Positions 17,668 to 25,627 of a stretch of 41,724 bases of DNA are shown here, in pieces; within the stretch, counting starts at the first letter, position 1, and each line of letters opens with the position of its first letter. Below the pieces are notes generated by a model, which saw nothing but the letters and a program-made list of their open reading frames with translations, was not told where the DNA came from and did not search any database. Made by a program: the position numbers and the translations under genes. Source of the DNA: Streptomyces inhibens (lineage in GTDB: Bacteria > Actinomycetota > Actinomycetes > Streptomycetales > Streptomycetaceae); the NCBI RefSeq assembly GCF_003389455.1, contig NZ_QUAC01000162.1, positions 1 through 41,724 of the forward strand. Reading direction: 5' to 3'.

Positions 17668-18489
17668 TCAGATGGCCGGCTTCTGGGCGACGGCGAAGAT
17701 GCGGCGGAACGGGAAGACCGTGCCGTGGCGGCTGGTGGGGTAGGCCTTGCGGAGCAGATCCCGGTATTCGGCGAGGAAGGCCTCGCGGGCGGCGGGGTCG
17801 TTCTCCAGTGCCGTCAGGACGGGGCGCAGGGCGGTGCCCTTGACCCAGTCGAGGACCGGGTCGTCGCCCTCCAGGAGCTGGACGTAGGTGGTTTCCCATA
17901 CGTCGGCGGCGCAGCCGAGGTCGGTGAGGCGTTCCAGGTAGTCGGCGGGTTCGAGGATGTGGACGAAGCGGCGGCCGTGGGTATTCAGGCGCTCGCGCCA
18001 TTGGGGGGCGTCGCACAGTTCGCCGAGGAGGGCGTGGCTGGGTGAGGTGAAGTTGCCGGGGACCTGGAAGGCGAGGGTGCCGCCGGGGGTGAGGGCGTCG
18101 ATCCAGCGGGGGAAGGACTCGGGGTGGTTGGGGACCCATTGCAGCGCCGCATTGGAGACGATCAGGTCGTAGCGCTCGTCGGGCGCCCAGTCGGCGGCGT
18201 CGGCGGGGGCGAAGTCGAGGTGGCCGCCGCCCGGGGTGGGGCCGGCGTGGGTCTCGGCTTCCTTGAGCATCTCGGGGGAGTTGTCGTAGCCGGTGATGTG
18301 CGCGTCGGACCAGCGGGCGGCGAGGTGGGCGGTGACGTTTCCGGGACCGCAGCCGAGGTCGGCGATGCGGGCGGGGCGGCCCTGCAAGGGGGGTTCCGGT
18401 ATCCGGGCCAGCAGGTCGTGGAAGGGACGGGTACGGTGCCCGGAGTGGCGGAGATATTGCTGCGGATCCCAGGTTGGTGCGTCGTGCAT
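17668..18489 (-). CDS. tam: Trans-aconitate 2-methyltransferase-like SAM methyltransferase
   Basis: Protein of 273 aa, ATG at 18489 with AAAGGGG about 8 nt upstream. The SAM-binding core is clear: IADLGCGPGNVT (42-53), then HITGYDNSPEML, DAADWAPDERYDLIVSNAALQWV and PGGTLAFQVPGN. The C-terminal part (ADYLERLTDLGC...VWETTYVQLLEG...VLDWVKGTALRPVL) is typical of Tam, which methylates trans-aconitate, a toxic by-product that inhibits aconitase. Length fits the family. It is divergent from marR and followed by the VOC gene. The substrate assignment rests on family resemblance. Confidence 0.85.
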   Translation of the reverse strand: MHDAPTWDPQQYLRHSGHRTRPFHDLLARIPEPPLQGRPARIADLGCGPGNVTAHLAARWSDAHITGYDNSPEMLKEAETHAGPTPGGGHLDFAPADAADWAPDERYDLIVSNAALQWVPNHPESFPRWIDALTPGGTLAFQVPGNFTSPSHALLGELCDAPQWRERLNTHGRRFVHILEPADYLERLTDLGCAADVWETTYVQLLEGDDPVLDWVKGTALRPVLTALENDPAAREAFLAEYRDLLRKAYPTSRHGTVFPFRRIFAVAQKPAI

Positions 18490-18605
18490 GTTCGAAACCC
18501 CTTTGCTGGTGCAGGGCTGACACAAGGCCGGCACGGTCTGATTCGGGCCGTCTCGGCTGGAAACCGAGCCCCCGCCGACGATGCCCCATAGTCCAGCGAA
18601 ATATA

Positions 18606-18619
18606 TCTCGACGTCAAGA
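18606..18619. promoter_or_regulatory. Putative MarR operator in the tam-marR divergent region
   Basis: TCTCGACGTCAAGA is symmetric about GACGTC with one mismatched pair (C/A). Similar TCTTGA..TCAAGA sites are typical MarR-family targets. A second small palindrome, TGTCGACA (18627-18634), lies next to it. The site is 23 bp upstream of the marR -10 and about 117 bp upstream of tam. Confidence 0.6.
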
Positions 18620-18641
18620 GACTTCATGTCGACAGACCCTC

Positions 18642-18647
18642 TACACT
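18642..18647 (+). promoter_or_regulatory. -10 element of marR, probably a leaderless transcript
   Basis: TACACT is followed by exactly seven nucleotides and the ATG at 18655. This is the spacing expected when transcription begins at the A of the start codon. No ribosome site is visible and the -35 is poor. Confidence 0.55.
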
Positions 18648-18654
18648 GATCGTC

Positions 18655-19152
18655 ATGGAGGACGAGGTCGACCGACTGGTCGCAGCATGGCGGCGTGAGC
18701 GCCCGGACCTCGACGTGGAACCACTTGAGGTCCTCAGCCGCGTCTCCAGGCTGGCCAGGCACCTCGACCGGGCCCGCCGCATCGCGTTTGCCGAGGTGGG
18801 CCTGGAGCCCTGGGAGTTCGACGTACTCACCGCGCTGCGCCGCGCCGGGGCGCCGTACCAACTCTCCCCCGGGGCACTGCTGACCCAGACCCTGGTCACC
18901 TCCGGCACGATGACCAACCGCATCGACCGGCTCGCCAAGAAGGACCTCGTCGAGCGGCTGCCCGACCCCAGTGACCGGCGTGGAGTGCTGGTCAGGCTGA
19001 CCGCCGAGGGCCGTGACAAGGCCGATCAGTCGCTGGCCGGACTGCTGATACAGGAACGCGCCATTCTCGCCGAGCTCTCCCGCCAGCAGCGCGGCGAACT
19101 GGCCGGATTGCTGCGGCGGTTGACCGCTCCCTTCGACAACACCCCCGGGTAG
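18655..19152 (+). CDS. MarR-family transcriptional regulator
   Basis: Protein of 165 aa, ATG at 18655, without a ribosome site and placed 7 nt after a TACACT -10. The winged helix-turn-helix is visible: EFDVLTALRRAG, LSPGALLTQTLVTSGTMTNRIDRLAKKDLVERLPDPSDRRGVLVRLTAEGRDKAD, with the wing DPSDRRGVLVRLT. The N-terminal (LDRARRIAFAEVGLEPWEF) and C-terminal helices (EERAILAELSRQQRGELAGLLRRL) form the dimer domain. It is divergent from the tam-VOC pair, and a MarR-like palindrome lies between them, so it probably controls itself and tam. The ligand is unknown. Confidence 0.93.
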   Translation: MEDEVDRLVAAWRRERPDLDVEPLEVLSRVSRLARHLDRARRIAFAEVGLEPWEFDVLTALRRAGAPYQLSPGALLTQTLVTSGTMTNRIDRLAKKDLVERLPDPSDRRGVLVRLTAEGRDKADQSLAGLLIQERAILAELSRQQRGELAGLLRRLTAPFDNTPG

Positions 19153-19426
19153 ACGTCCGGCGCCGTCCCCGGCCGGATGCGCGGCACCTTTCCGGGGTGG
19201 GTGAGAGGCGCACGCTCCCGGGCGAGCGTCGCGGGCGCTGTCGGCCGAGGTGGCGGACCGGCCCGCGCACACCTCCGGGCAAGGCCCCGCAACGGCGTGC
19301 GGCAGGGTGGTGCACGCCCTTTTTGAGGGCGCATGAACATGCCTCGCGCGCCCCCTGTTTCGGCACGCGCCCCTCCCGTACCACGTCCTCTTGCCCGCCG
19401 CTCCTCTCGTGGGCTTGGATCGCGCC
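19153..19426. other. Intergenic region between marR and the SDR gene
   Basis: A 274-bp gap with typical GC and no ORF of coding composition. I see no clear terminator, promoter pair or repeat in it. Confidence 0.5.
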
Positions 19427-20221
19427 ATGAGCCAGCAGCGCGTACCGCATCCGGCGAACGGCCCGTACGGCAGGCGGTTCGAGGGCCGTACGGTCGTGGT
19501 GACCGGGGCCGCCGGCGGGATCGGGGCGGCCACCGCCGACCGGCTGGCCGCCGAGGGCGCCGGCGTACTGCTGCTGGACATCGACGACGCGCGCGGCGAA
19601 CACACCGCGCGGCGCATCCGGGCGGCCGGCGGCCGGGCCTCGTACGAGCACTGCGATGTGGCCGGCGAGGACGACTGGCGGCGGGCCATCGAGGCGGCGC
19701 GGCAGCGCTACGGGCCGGTGGACGGGCTGGTCAGCAACGCCTATCTGCCGTATGTGGCGGCCGCCGACCGCACCCCGCTCGCGGACTGGGACCGGCAGCT
19801 GGCGGTCAATCTGACCGGCGCGTTCCTCGGCGTACGCACCGCCCTGGACGATCTGCGGGCGCGCTGCGGCGCGGTCGTGCTGACCTCCTCGGTGCATGCG
19901 CTGATCGGACTGCCGGGGCGGCCCGCATACGCCGCGTCCAAGGCCGGGCTGACCGCTCTGGGGCGCCAACTGGCCGTGGAGTACGGGCCCGAGGTGCGGG
20001 TCAACAGCGTGCTGCCGGGCCCCGTCCTGACGGCGGCCTGGGAGGACATCGGCGAGGAGGAACGGCAGGCCAGCGCCGCGGAGACGGCGGCCCGGCGGCT
20101 GGGACGGCCCGAGGAGATCGCCGCCGCCATCGCCTTTCTGCTCTCCCCCGAGGCGTCCTTCGTCACCGGTGCGAGCCTCGTCGTGGACGGCGGCTGGAGC
20201 GTGTACAAGAACTCTTCGTGA
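19427..20221 (+). CDS. Short-chain dehydrogenase/reductase (classical SDR)
   Basis: Protein of 264 aa. The ATG at 19427 gives an N-terminus of normal length; a TTG at 19391 is in frame but unlikely. Cofactor motif TGAAGGIGAA (27-36), an Asp after the second strand (LLLDIDDA) that favours NAD over NADP, and the catalytic set S155, Y168 and K172 (TSSVHALIGLPGRPAYAASK). The end FLLSPEASFVTGASLVVDGGWSVY is typical of the class. The usual NAG motif is replaced by S-N-A-Y (LVSNAYLP). It is 52 bp upstream of the GH42 beta-galactosidase and in the same direction, which suggests a sugar or sugar-acid substrate such as an aldose dehydrogenase; this is inference. Confidence 0.9.
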   Translation: MSQQRVPHPANGPYGRRFEGRTVVVTGAAGGIGAATADRLAAEGAGVLLLDIDDARGEHTARRIRAAGGRASYEHCDVAGEDDWRRAIEAARQRYGPVDGLVSNAYLPYVAAADRTPLADWDRQLAVNLTGAFLGVRTALDDLRARCGAVVLTSSVHALIGLPGRPAYAASKAGLTALGRQLAVEYGPEVRVNSVLPGPVLTAAWEDIGEEERQASAAETAARRLGRPEEIAAAIAFLLSPEASFVTGASLVVDGGWSVYKNSS

Positions 20222-20273
20222 ACCGGGCGGCGGGGCCGCGCGCCTCGTCCCGAGCTTCGATGCAGGGGGTCCG

Positions 20274-22271
20274 ATGGGCATCCAATTCGGCGGCGACTAC
20301 AACCCCGAGCAGTGGCCCGAGGAGGTGTGGGCCGAGGATCTGAAGCTGATGAAGGCGGCCCATGTCACCATGGTCACCGCCGGGATCTTCTCCTGGGCGA
20401 AGGTCGAACCCCGGTCCGGGGAATGGGACTTCGGCTGGTTCGACCGGGTCATGGACGGTCTGGCGGGCGCCGGTATCGCCGTCTGTCTGGCGACCATGAC
20501 CGCCTCCCCACCCCCCTGGCTCTCCCGCGCCCACCCCGAGATCCTGCCCGAGGGCCCCGACGGGCAGCGTCGCTGGCCCGGCGGCCGGCAGCACTACTGC
20601 CCCTCCAGCCCCGTCTACCGCGCACACGCCGTACGCCTCGTCGAGCAGCTCGCCACCCGCTACGCCGGCCACCCGGCGCTCGCCATGTGGCATGTGGGCA
20701 ACGAATACGGCTGCCACACCCGCCAGTGCTTCTGCGAGGTGTCGGCCGACGACTTCCGTCGCTGGCTGCGTGCGCGCTACGACAGCGTCGACGCGCTCAA
20801 CGCCGCCTGGTCGACGGCCTTCTGGTCGCAGGCGTACGGCGACTTCGACGAGGTGCTGCCGCCCCGCGCCGCGCCCACCTTCCCCAACCCCGCCCAGCAG
20901 CTGGACTATCTGCGCTTCGGCGACGAGGCGCTGCGCGCCTGCTATCTCGCCGAGAAGGCGGTCCTTACGCGGCTGACCCCCGAGGTGCCCATCACCACCA
21001 ATCTGATGCCGCAGCACAAGCCGGTCGACGCCTTCGCCTGGTCGGCGCACATGGACGCGATGGCGCTGGACTTCTACCAGGACCCGTACGCGTCCGACGA
21101 CCACATCCGGGCCGGCTATGTCTTCGACCTGATGCGTTCGGCGCGCTCGGGGCAGCCCTGGATGCTGCTGGAACAGGCGCCGAGCGCCGTCAACTGGCGG
21201 CCCCGCAACGGCCCCAAGCCGCCCGGTGCGATGCGGCTGTGGAGCTGGCAGGCCGTCGCCCAGGGCGCGGACGCGGTGCTGTACTTCCAGTGGCGGCAGT
21301 CGCTGGGCGGCGCGGAGAAGTTCCACTCGGCGATGCTGCCGCACGGCGGGACCGACACCCGCATCTTCCGCGAAGTGGCGGACCTGGGGCGGGAGCTGGC
21401 GTCGCTGCCGGGCATCGAGGGGACGCGGTCACGGGCCGAGGTGGCGCTGCTGGCGGACTGGCACAGCTGGTGGGCGCTGGAGCTGGACTCCAAGCCGTCG
21501 ACCGCACTGGACCATTCGCGGATCGCGCTGGACCACTACCGGCCGCTGTTCGAGGCGGGCGTGGCCTGCGATGTGGTGCCGCCGCAGCGCGAGCTGTCCG
21601 GCTACCGGCTGGTGGTCGTGCCCAATCTGTATCTGCTCACCGCGTCCGACGCCGAGCGGCTGGCCGCCTATGTGCGCGCCGGCGGGCAGCTGCTGGTGTC
21701 CTTCTTCTCCGGGATCGTCGACGCGCACGACCGGGTGCATCCGGGTGGCTATCCGGCGCCGCTGCGGGAGCTGCTGGGGCTGCGGGTGGAGGAGTTCTGG
21801 CCACTGGACGCGGGCCGGTCGGTTTCGGTCGGCGACGGAGCGTATACGGGGCGGGCGGACCTGTGGTCGGAGGCCATCGACCTCGAAGGAGCCGAGGCGC
21901 TGGCCCACTTCACGACCGGAGAGCTCGCCGGGCGGCCCGCGGTGACCCGGCACACCTACGGACAGGGCACCGCCTGGTACGCCGGCACCCGGCTCGACGC
22001 GGCGCTGATGCGGGCCCTGCTGGACGACATCCGCGCGGCCGCCGGCGTCGCGCCCGTACTGCCCGGGCTGCCGGCGGGCGTCCAGGCCACCGTCCGCGAG
22101 GGCGCCGGCGAGCGGTATGTCTTCCTGCTCAACCACGGGGCCGAGGCCGTCGAGGTCGATCTGCCGGCGCCGATGCGGGACGCCCTCGCAGCAAAGGACG
22201 CGGCCGGAGCCACCGGCCGGGTCGCGCTGGCGGCCCGGGGCGTGGCCGTGCTGACGGATCCCGTCGCGTAA
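20274..22271 (+). CDS. Glycoside hydrolase family 42 beta-galactosidase
   Basis: Protein of 665 aa, ATG at 20274 preceded by AGGGGG. N-terminal (beta/alpha)8 barrel: FGGDYNPEQWPEEVWAEDLKLMK, then GIFSWAKVEP, and the acid/base N143-E144 in MWHVGNEYGCH; the nucleophile is E300 in MLLEQAPSAVNW. Cysteines C109, C147, C152 and C154 match the zinc cluster of Thermus A4-type enzymes. A trimerisation domain (400-600, with YRLVVVPNLYLL and GGQLLVSFFSG) and a small beta domain follow. No signal peptide, so it works on imported galacto-oligosaccharides. It lies in the same neighbourhood as the Leloir genes and the sodium symporter. Cotranscription with the SDR is likely. Confidence 0.94.
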   Translation: MGIQFGGDYNPEQWPEEVWAEDLKLMKAAHVTMVTAGIFSWAKVEPRSGEWDFGWFDRVMDGLAGAGIAVCLATMTASPPPWLSRAHPEILPEGPDGQRRWPGGRQHYCPSSPVYRAHAVRLVEQLATRYAGHPALAMWHVGNEYGCHTRQCFCEVSADDFRRWLRARYDSVDALNAAWSTAFWSQAYGDFDEVLPPRAAPTFPNPAQQLDYLRFGDEALRACYLAEKAVLTRLTPEVPITTNLMPQHKPVDAFAWSAHMDAMALDFYQDPYASDDHIRAGYVFDLMRSARSGQPWMLLEQAPSAVNWRPRNGPKPPGAMRLWSWQAVAQGADAVLYFQWRQSLGGAEKFHSAMLPHGGTDTRIFREVADLGRELASLPGIEGTRSRAEVALLADWHSWWALELDSKPSTALDHSRIALDHYRPLFEAGVACDVVPPQRELSGYRLVVVPNLYLLTASDAERLAAYVRAGGQLLVSFFSGIVDAHDRVHPGGYPAPLRELLGLRVEEFWPLDAGRSVSVGDGAYTGRADLWSEAIDLEGAEALAHFTTGELAGRPAVTRHTYGQGTAWYAGTRLDAALMRALLDDIRAAAGVAPVLPGLPAGVQATVREGAGERYVFLLNHGAEAVEVDLPAPMRDALAAKDAAGATGRVALAARGVAVLTDPVA

Positions 22272-22285
22272 GGCCACGCGCCCGT

Positions 22286-22321
22286 GCGGCGGCCTCAGGG
22301 CACCGGCACCGAGGCCGCCGC
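22286..22321. terminator. Terminator hairpin between GH42 and the response regulator
   Basis: GCGGCGGCCTC (22286-22296) pairs perfectly over 11 bp with GAGGCCGCCGC (22311-22321) across a 14-nt loop. It lies between two convergent genes and overlaps the last codons of the minus-strand regulator. Confidence 0.7.
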
Positions 22322-23065
22322 GGCCGCCGCCTCCAGTTCGACCGGCCCCACCCCGGCCCGGCGGGCCAGCGCCACCGCCGCGAGGGTGGAGTGCACCCCG
22401 AGCTTGCCGAGCACATTCTGCATATGGGTGCGGACCGTGTGCGGGGAGAGGAACAGCCGCTCGGCGACCGCCTTGCGGCCCAGGCCCGCCACCATGCAGC
22501 GCAGCACCTCGCGCTCGCGCGGCGTCAGCGACTCCACCAGCCGCTCGCTCTCCGAACGGTGCTTGCGGGCGGCCGTCAGCTCGCGCAGCACACCCGTCAG
22601 CAGGGCGGGCGGCAGATGCGTCTCGTCGCGCAGTACGCCGCGGATCACGGCGAGCAGCCGGGACAGCGAGCAGTCCTTGGCGACCCAGCCGGAGGCGCCG
22701 GCCTGCAGGGCCGCTGCCGCGCGGCGGGCGTCGTCGCGGTCGGCGAGAACGACGGTGCGCAGATATGGGTGGCTGGTGCGCAGGCCGGAGACCAGCGCGA
22801 TGCCGTCCCGCGGGCAGCCGCGCGGTGCGGCCTCGCGCACCGCGGCCTGCGCGGGCACCGCGAGCAGCGGCGCGGCGAGGTCGGCGTCGGCGAGCAGCAC
22901 GTCGAAGCGGCGGCCGTCGGTGGCCGCCCGGTCCAGATTGCGCAGGGCCGCCGGGGCACTGCCCGCGGCCGCCACGTCCACGTCCTGTTCCGCGGCGAGC
23001 GCGGCGGCCAGGGATTCGGCGAAGATGCGGTGGTCGTCGACCACCAGAACCCGGATGCGTTGCAC
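22295..23065 (-). CDS. Orphan NarL/LuxR-type response regulator (gal flank 1)
   Basis: Protein of 256 aa. The GTG at 23065 is chosen because CAGGGGG lies about 6 nt upstream and the protein then begins right at the receiver domain, QRIRVLVVDDHRIFAESL. Acidic pocket D10-D11, candidate phosphoacceptor in FDVLLADADLA (D60 or D62), and the conserved Lys in GWVAKD. The receiver has an extra stretch (about 65-95) and an Ala where the conserved Thr normally sits (VVLAD). The C-terminal LuxR HTH is SLTPREREVLRCMVAGLGRKAVAERLFLSPHTVRTHMQNVLGKLGV. No sensor kinase adjoins. A similar regulator lies on the other side of the gal genes at 28936-29655. Confidence 0.88.
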   Translation of the reverse strand: MQRIRVLVVDDHRIFAESLAAALAAEQDVDVAAAGSAPAALRNLDRAATDGRRFDVLLADADLAAPLLAVPAQAAVREAAPRGCPRDGIALVSGLRTSHPYLRTVVLADRDDARRAAAALQAGASGWVAKDCSLSRLLAVIRGVLRDETHLPPALLTGVLRELTAARKHRSESERLVESLTPREREVLRCMVAGLGRKAVAERLFLSPHTVRTHMQNVLGKLGVHSTLAAVALARRAGVGPVELEAAAAAASVPVP

Positions 23066-23090
23066 AGAGACCCCCTGTCTCGGTGAACGG

Positions 23091-23119
23091 ACCATAGCGG
23101 GCACGACGCGCGGATTGAA
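23091..23119 (-). promoter_or_regulatory. Possible promoter of the response regulator
   Basis: On the minus strand TTCAAT (23119-23114) is followed after 17 nt by TATGGT (23096-23091). The matches to consensus are only moderate. Confidence 0.35.
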
Positions 23120-23206
23120 GATCGCCTCAGCCGCACGGCCGCCGCCGTGCCGACATGACTACCCCACCCCGGGCGCCGTACCCGAACGGTCTCGCCCCCT
23201 GATCAC

Positions 23207-23224
23207 ACCGGCCCCCACCGGTGC
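23207..23224. repeat. Inverted repeat in the galK-regulator gap
   Basis: CACCGG and CCGGTG flank a CCCCCA spacer. It lies about 110 bp after the galK stop and may act as a terminator or binding site; nothing else was identified in this 269-bp gap except the promoter noted above. Confidence 0.4.
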
Positions 23225-23334
23225 TGGATCTCAGAGTACGGACAGGGTGCGGCGAGGGAAGGTGATTGGCGAAACTGCTCCCCCACCCCGGCCATTTGGC
23301 GCTTTCCCGGTGGCCGCACGCCGTCGGTCGCGCC

Positions 23335-24552
23335 CTACCGCAGGCGGTGCGCTCCCGCGCTCGGGACGGCTTCGAAGATCCTCGGCGCGGCATGTCCGGC
23401 CGCCGCGAACGCCTCGGTGACCGCCGTGCTGACGGCCGTCGCGTCCGCCGCCTCGACCAGCACGATCGCCGAGCCGCCGAAGCCGCCGCCGGTCATCCGG
23501 GCCCCGAGGGCGCCGGCCGCGTGGGCGGTGTCGACGGCGAGATCGAGCTCGCGGCAGGAGATCTTGAAGTCGTCGCGGAGCGAGGCGTGGCCGGCGGTCA
23601 GCAGCGGGCCGATGGCGCGGGTGCGGCCGGCGTCGAGGTGGTCGATGACCTCTTCGACGCGGTGGTTCTCGGTGACGATGTGCCGGACGAGGGCCTGTAC
23701 GACCGGCTCGTCGGCCAAGGTGGCCAGCGCCTCGGGAAGGTGTGCGTAGGGCACCTCACGCAGGGCCCGTACGCCGAGCGCCCGCGCGCCACGCTCACAG
23801 CCGGCGCGCCGCTCGGCGTATGCGCCGTCCCCCAGCTCGTGCTGCACCCGGGTGTCCACGACCAGGAGCCGCAGCCCCTCCTGCGCCAGATCGAACGGCA
23901 CCTGGCGCCGGGTGAGGTCGCGGGTGTCCAGGAACAGGGCGTGGCCCTCGGTGCAGCAGGCCGCGGCGGTCTGGTCCATGATCCCGCAGGGCACGCCGAC
24001 GAACGCGTTCTCGGCCCGCTGGGCGAGCTGCGCCAGTCGTTGCGGGGCCAGGTCCAGCCCGTAGAGGTCGTTGAGCGCGAGCGCGGTGGCGACCTCCAGG
24101 GCGGCGGAGGAGGAGAGTCCGGCGCCGGTGGGCACCGTGCTGTCGTAGTGCAGATCCGCGCCGCCCACGGGCAGGCCGGCCTCCCGCATCGCCCAGACGA
24201 TGCCCGCCGGGTACGCGGCCCAGCCGCCGCTCCGCTGCGCTCCGCCTCGGCTCTGTTCCAGCACCTCGGAGGCCGAGCCCGGCGCCGGGCGCAGAGCGTC
24301 GACGCGCAGCTCGACGATGCCGCCGTCGGCGCCGCCGGAGTGCAGTCGCAGCACCCCGTCGGTGCGGGCCGAGGCGGCGGCCAGGGTGGTGTGCGGGAGG
24401 GCCAGTGGCATCACGAAGCCGTCGTTGTAATCGGTGTGTTCACCGATCAGGTTGACCCGGCCGGGCGCCGCCCAGATGCCCTGGGGCTCCGCCCCGTATA
24501 TGTCGCGGAAGGCGGCTGCGGTGCGGCTGAGACCGTGCTCCGTGGCTGTCAC
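23335..24552 (-). CDS. galK: Galactokinase
   Basis: Protein of 405 aa from a GTG at 24552 with GAAGGA 8 nt upstream. It phosphorylates galactose to galactose 1-phosphate, the first Leloir step. GHMP-kinase motifs are intact: GRVNLIGEHTDYNDG (31-45), the ATP loop PTGAGLSSSAALEV (141-154), and GGGFGGSAIV near the C-terminus. Residues about 94-109 (a Ser/Gln/Gly/Arg-rich stretch before WAAYPAG) look like extra sequence relative to relatives and are encoded by a GGAGCG-repeated stretch. It is the last gene of galT-galE-galK; a dispersed repeat of the genus fills the galE-galK gap. Confidence 0.96.
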   Translation of the reverse strand: MTATEHGLSRTAAAFRDIYGAEPQGIWAAPGRVNLIGEHTDYNDGFVMPLALPHTTLAAASARTDGVLRLHSGGADGGIVELRVDALRPAPGSASEVLEQSRGGAQRSGGWAAYPAGIVWAMREAGLPVGGADLHYDSTVPTGAGLSSSAALEVATALALNDLYGLDLAPQRLAQLAQRAENAFVGVPCGIMDQTAAACCTEGHALFLDTRDLTRRQVPFDLAQEGLRLLVVDTRVQHELGDGAYAERRAGCERGARALGVRALREVPYAHLPEALATLADEPVVQALVRHIVTENHRVEEVIDHLDAGRTRAIGPLLTAGHASLRDDFKISCRELDLAVDTAHAAGALGARMTGGGFGGSAIVLVEAADATAVSTAVTEAFAAAGHAAPRIFEAVPSAGAHRLR

Positions 24553-24595
24553 GTGGAATCCTTCGTCCTGTGTGTCGTGGTGCGGGCCGCGAACT

Positions 24596-24643
24596 CCGGC
24601 CCGTCCGGCGCTTGAGGACGAGCCCGGAGGGCGATCGGGCCCG
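24596..24643 (-). repeat. Streptomyces dispersed intergenic repeat between galE and galK
   Basis: The core CGTCCGGCGCTTGAGGACG followed by AGCCCGGAGGGCGATCGGG belongs to a repeat that, from memory, occurs many times in Streptomyces genomes. It contains the small stems CGTCC/GGACG and GCCC/GGGC and a palindromic CGGGCCCG. It fills most of the 97-bp galE-galK gap. It may attenuate or stabilise the operon message, lowering galK relative to galT and galE. Confidence 0.75.
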
Positions 24644-24649
24644 CGGGAT

Positions 24650-25627
24650 CTACGCGGTCCGGCTCTCCTGGGCGAAAGCCCATGCATCGGCGACGATTCC
24701 GGCGAGGTCGGCACGGCTGGGCCGCCAGCCGAGGCGGTCGATGGCGGTCTGTGCGGAGGCCACCAGGACGGCGGGGTCGCCGCCGCGGCGCGCGGCGGTG
24801 ATCTCGGGGATGGGGTGTCCGGTGACCTTGCGGACGGTCTCGATGACCTCGCGGACGGAGAAGCCGTTGCCGTTGCCGAGGTTGCAGATCAGGTGCTCGC
24901 CTGACGTCGCCGCTTCGAGGGCGAGGAGGTGGGCCTCGGCGAGGTCGGCGACGTGGATGTAGTCGCGGACGCAGGTGCCGTCGGGGGTGGGGTAGTCGTC
25001 ACCGAAGACGGAGATCGCCTCGCGCTTGCCCTGGGCGACCTGGAGGACGAGCGGGATGAGGTGCGACTCGGGGTCGTGGCGCTCGCCGCAGCTGCCGTAG
25101 GCGCCGGCGACGTTGAAGTAGCGCAGCGAGACGGCGGCCAGGCCATGGGCGGCCGCCTCGCCGCTGATCATGTGGTCGACGGCGAGCTTGCTGGCGCCGT
25201 AGGGCGAGGTGGGGGCGGTCGGGTCGGTCTCGGTGATCGGGGTGTTCACCGGCTCGCCGTACGTCGCCGCGGTGGAGGAGAAGACGAGCTTGCGCACGCC
25301 CGCCGCACGCATGGCACCCAGCAGCGCCATGGTGCCGCCGACGTTGTTGTCCCAGTACTTCTCGGGCTTCACGACGGACTCGCCGACCTGCGAGAACGCG
25401 GCGAAGTGCAGCACCGCGTCGTACGAGTCGTCCAGCCGCTTGGATGCGTCGCGGATGTCGCCCTCGATGAACTCGGCGCCCGCGGGGACGCCGGCCCGGA
25501 AGCCGGTGGAGAGGTTGTCGAGGACGGTCACCGCGTGACCGGCCTCCAGCAGGTGCTGGGCCACCACGCTTCCGACGTATCCGGCCCCGCCCGTCACCAG
25601 GTACTTGGAAGACACAGGCTTGCTCAT
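24650..25627 (-). CDS. galE: UDP-glucose 4-epimerase
   Basis: Protein of 325 aa, ATG at 25627, whose first bases overlap the stop of galT by 4 bp (ATGA), so the two are translationally coupled. It interconverts UDP-galactose and UDP-glucose. Extended SDR features: NAD loop [10 protein letters not shown] (11-20), TVLDNLSTG, and the catalytic pair in SSTAATYG and [12 protein letters not shown] (YxxxK). [13 protein letters not shown] and [20 protein letters not shown] are typical of GalE. Length is slightly short but complete. Confidence 0.96.
   Translation of the reverse strand: MSKPVSSKYLVTGGAGYVGSVVAQHLLEAGHAVTVLDNLSTGFRAGVPAGAEFIEGDIRDASKRLDDSYDAVLHFAAFSQVGESVVKPEKYWDNNVGGTMALLGAMRAAGVRKLVFSSTAATYGEPVNTPITETDPTAPTSPYGASKLAVDHMISGEAAAHGLAAVSLRYFNVAGAYGSCGERHDPESHLIPLVLQVAQGKREAISVFGDDYPTPDGTCVRDYIHVADLAEAHLLALEAATSGEHLICNLGNGNGFSVREVIETVRKVTGHPIPEITAARRGGDPAVLVASAQTAIDRLGWRPSRADLAGIVADAWAFAQESRTA

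Noticed and set aside
20312..23086. 924-residue open frame over the GH42 and regulator genes
   Set aside because: Arg/Gly/Ala-rich frame shadow without domain signals; GH42 in the other frame has all its catalytic motifs.
24476..24500. GGGGC-TCC-GCCCC hairpin inside galK as a terminator
   Set aside because: It encodes a normal family segment of galactokinase (YGAEPQG) and is not at a gene end.
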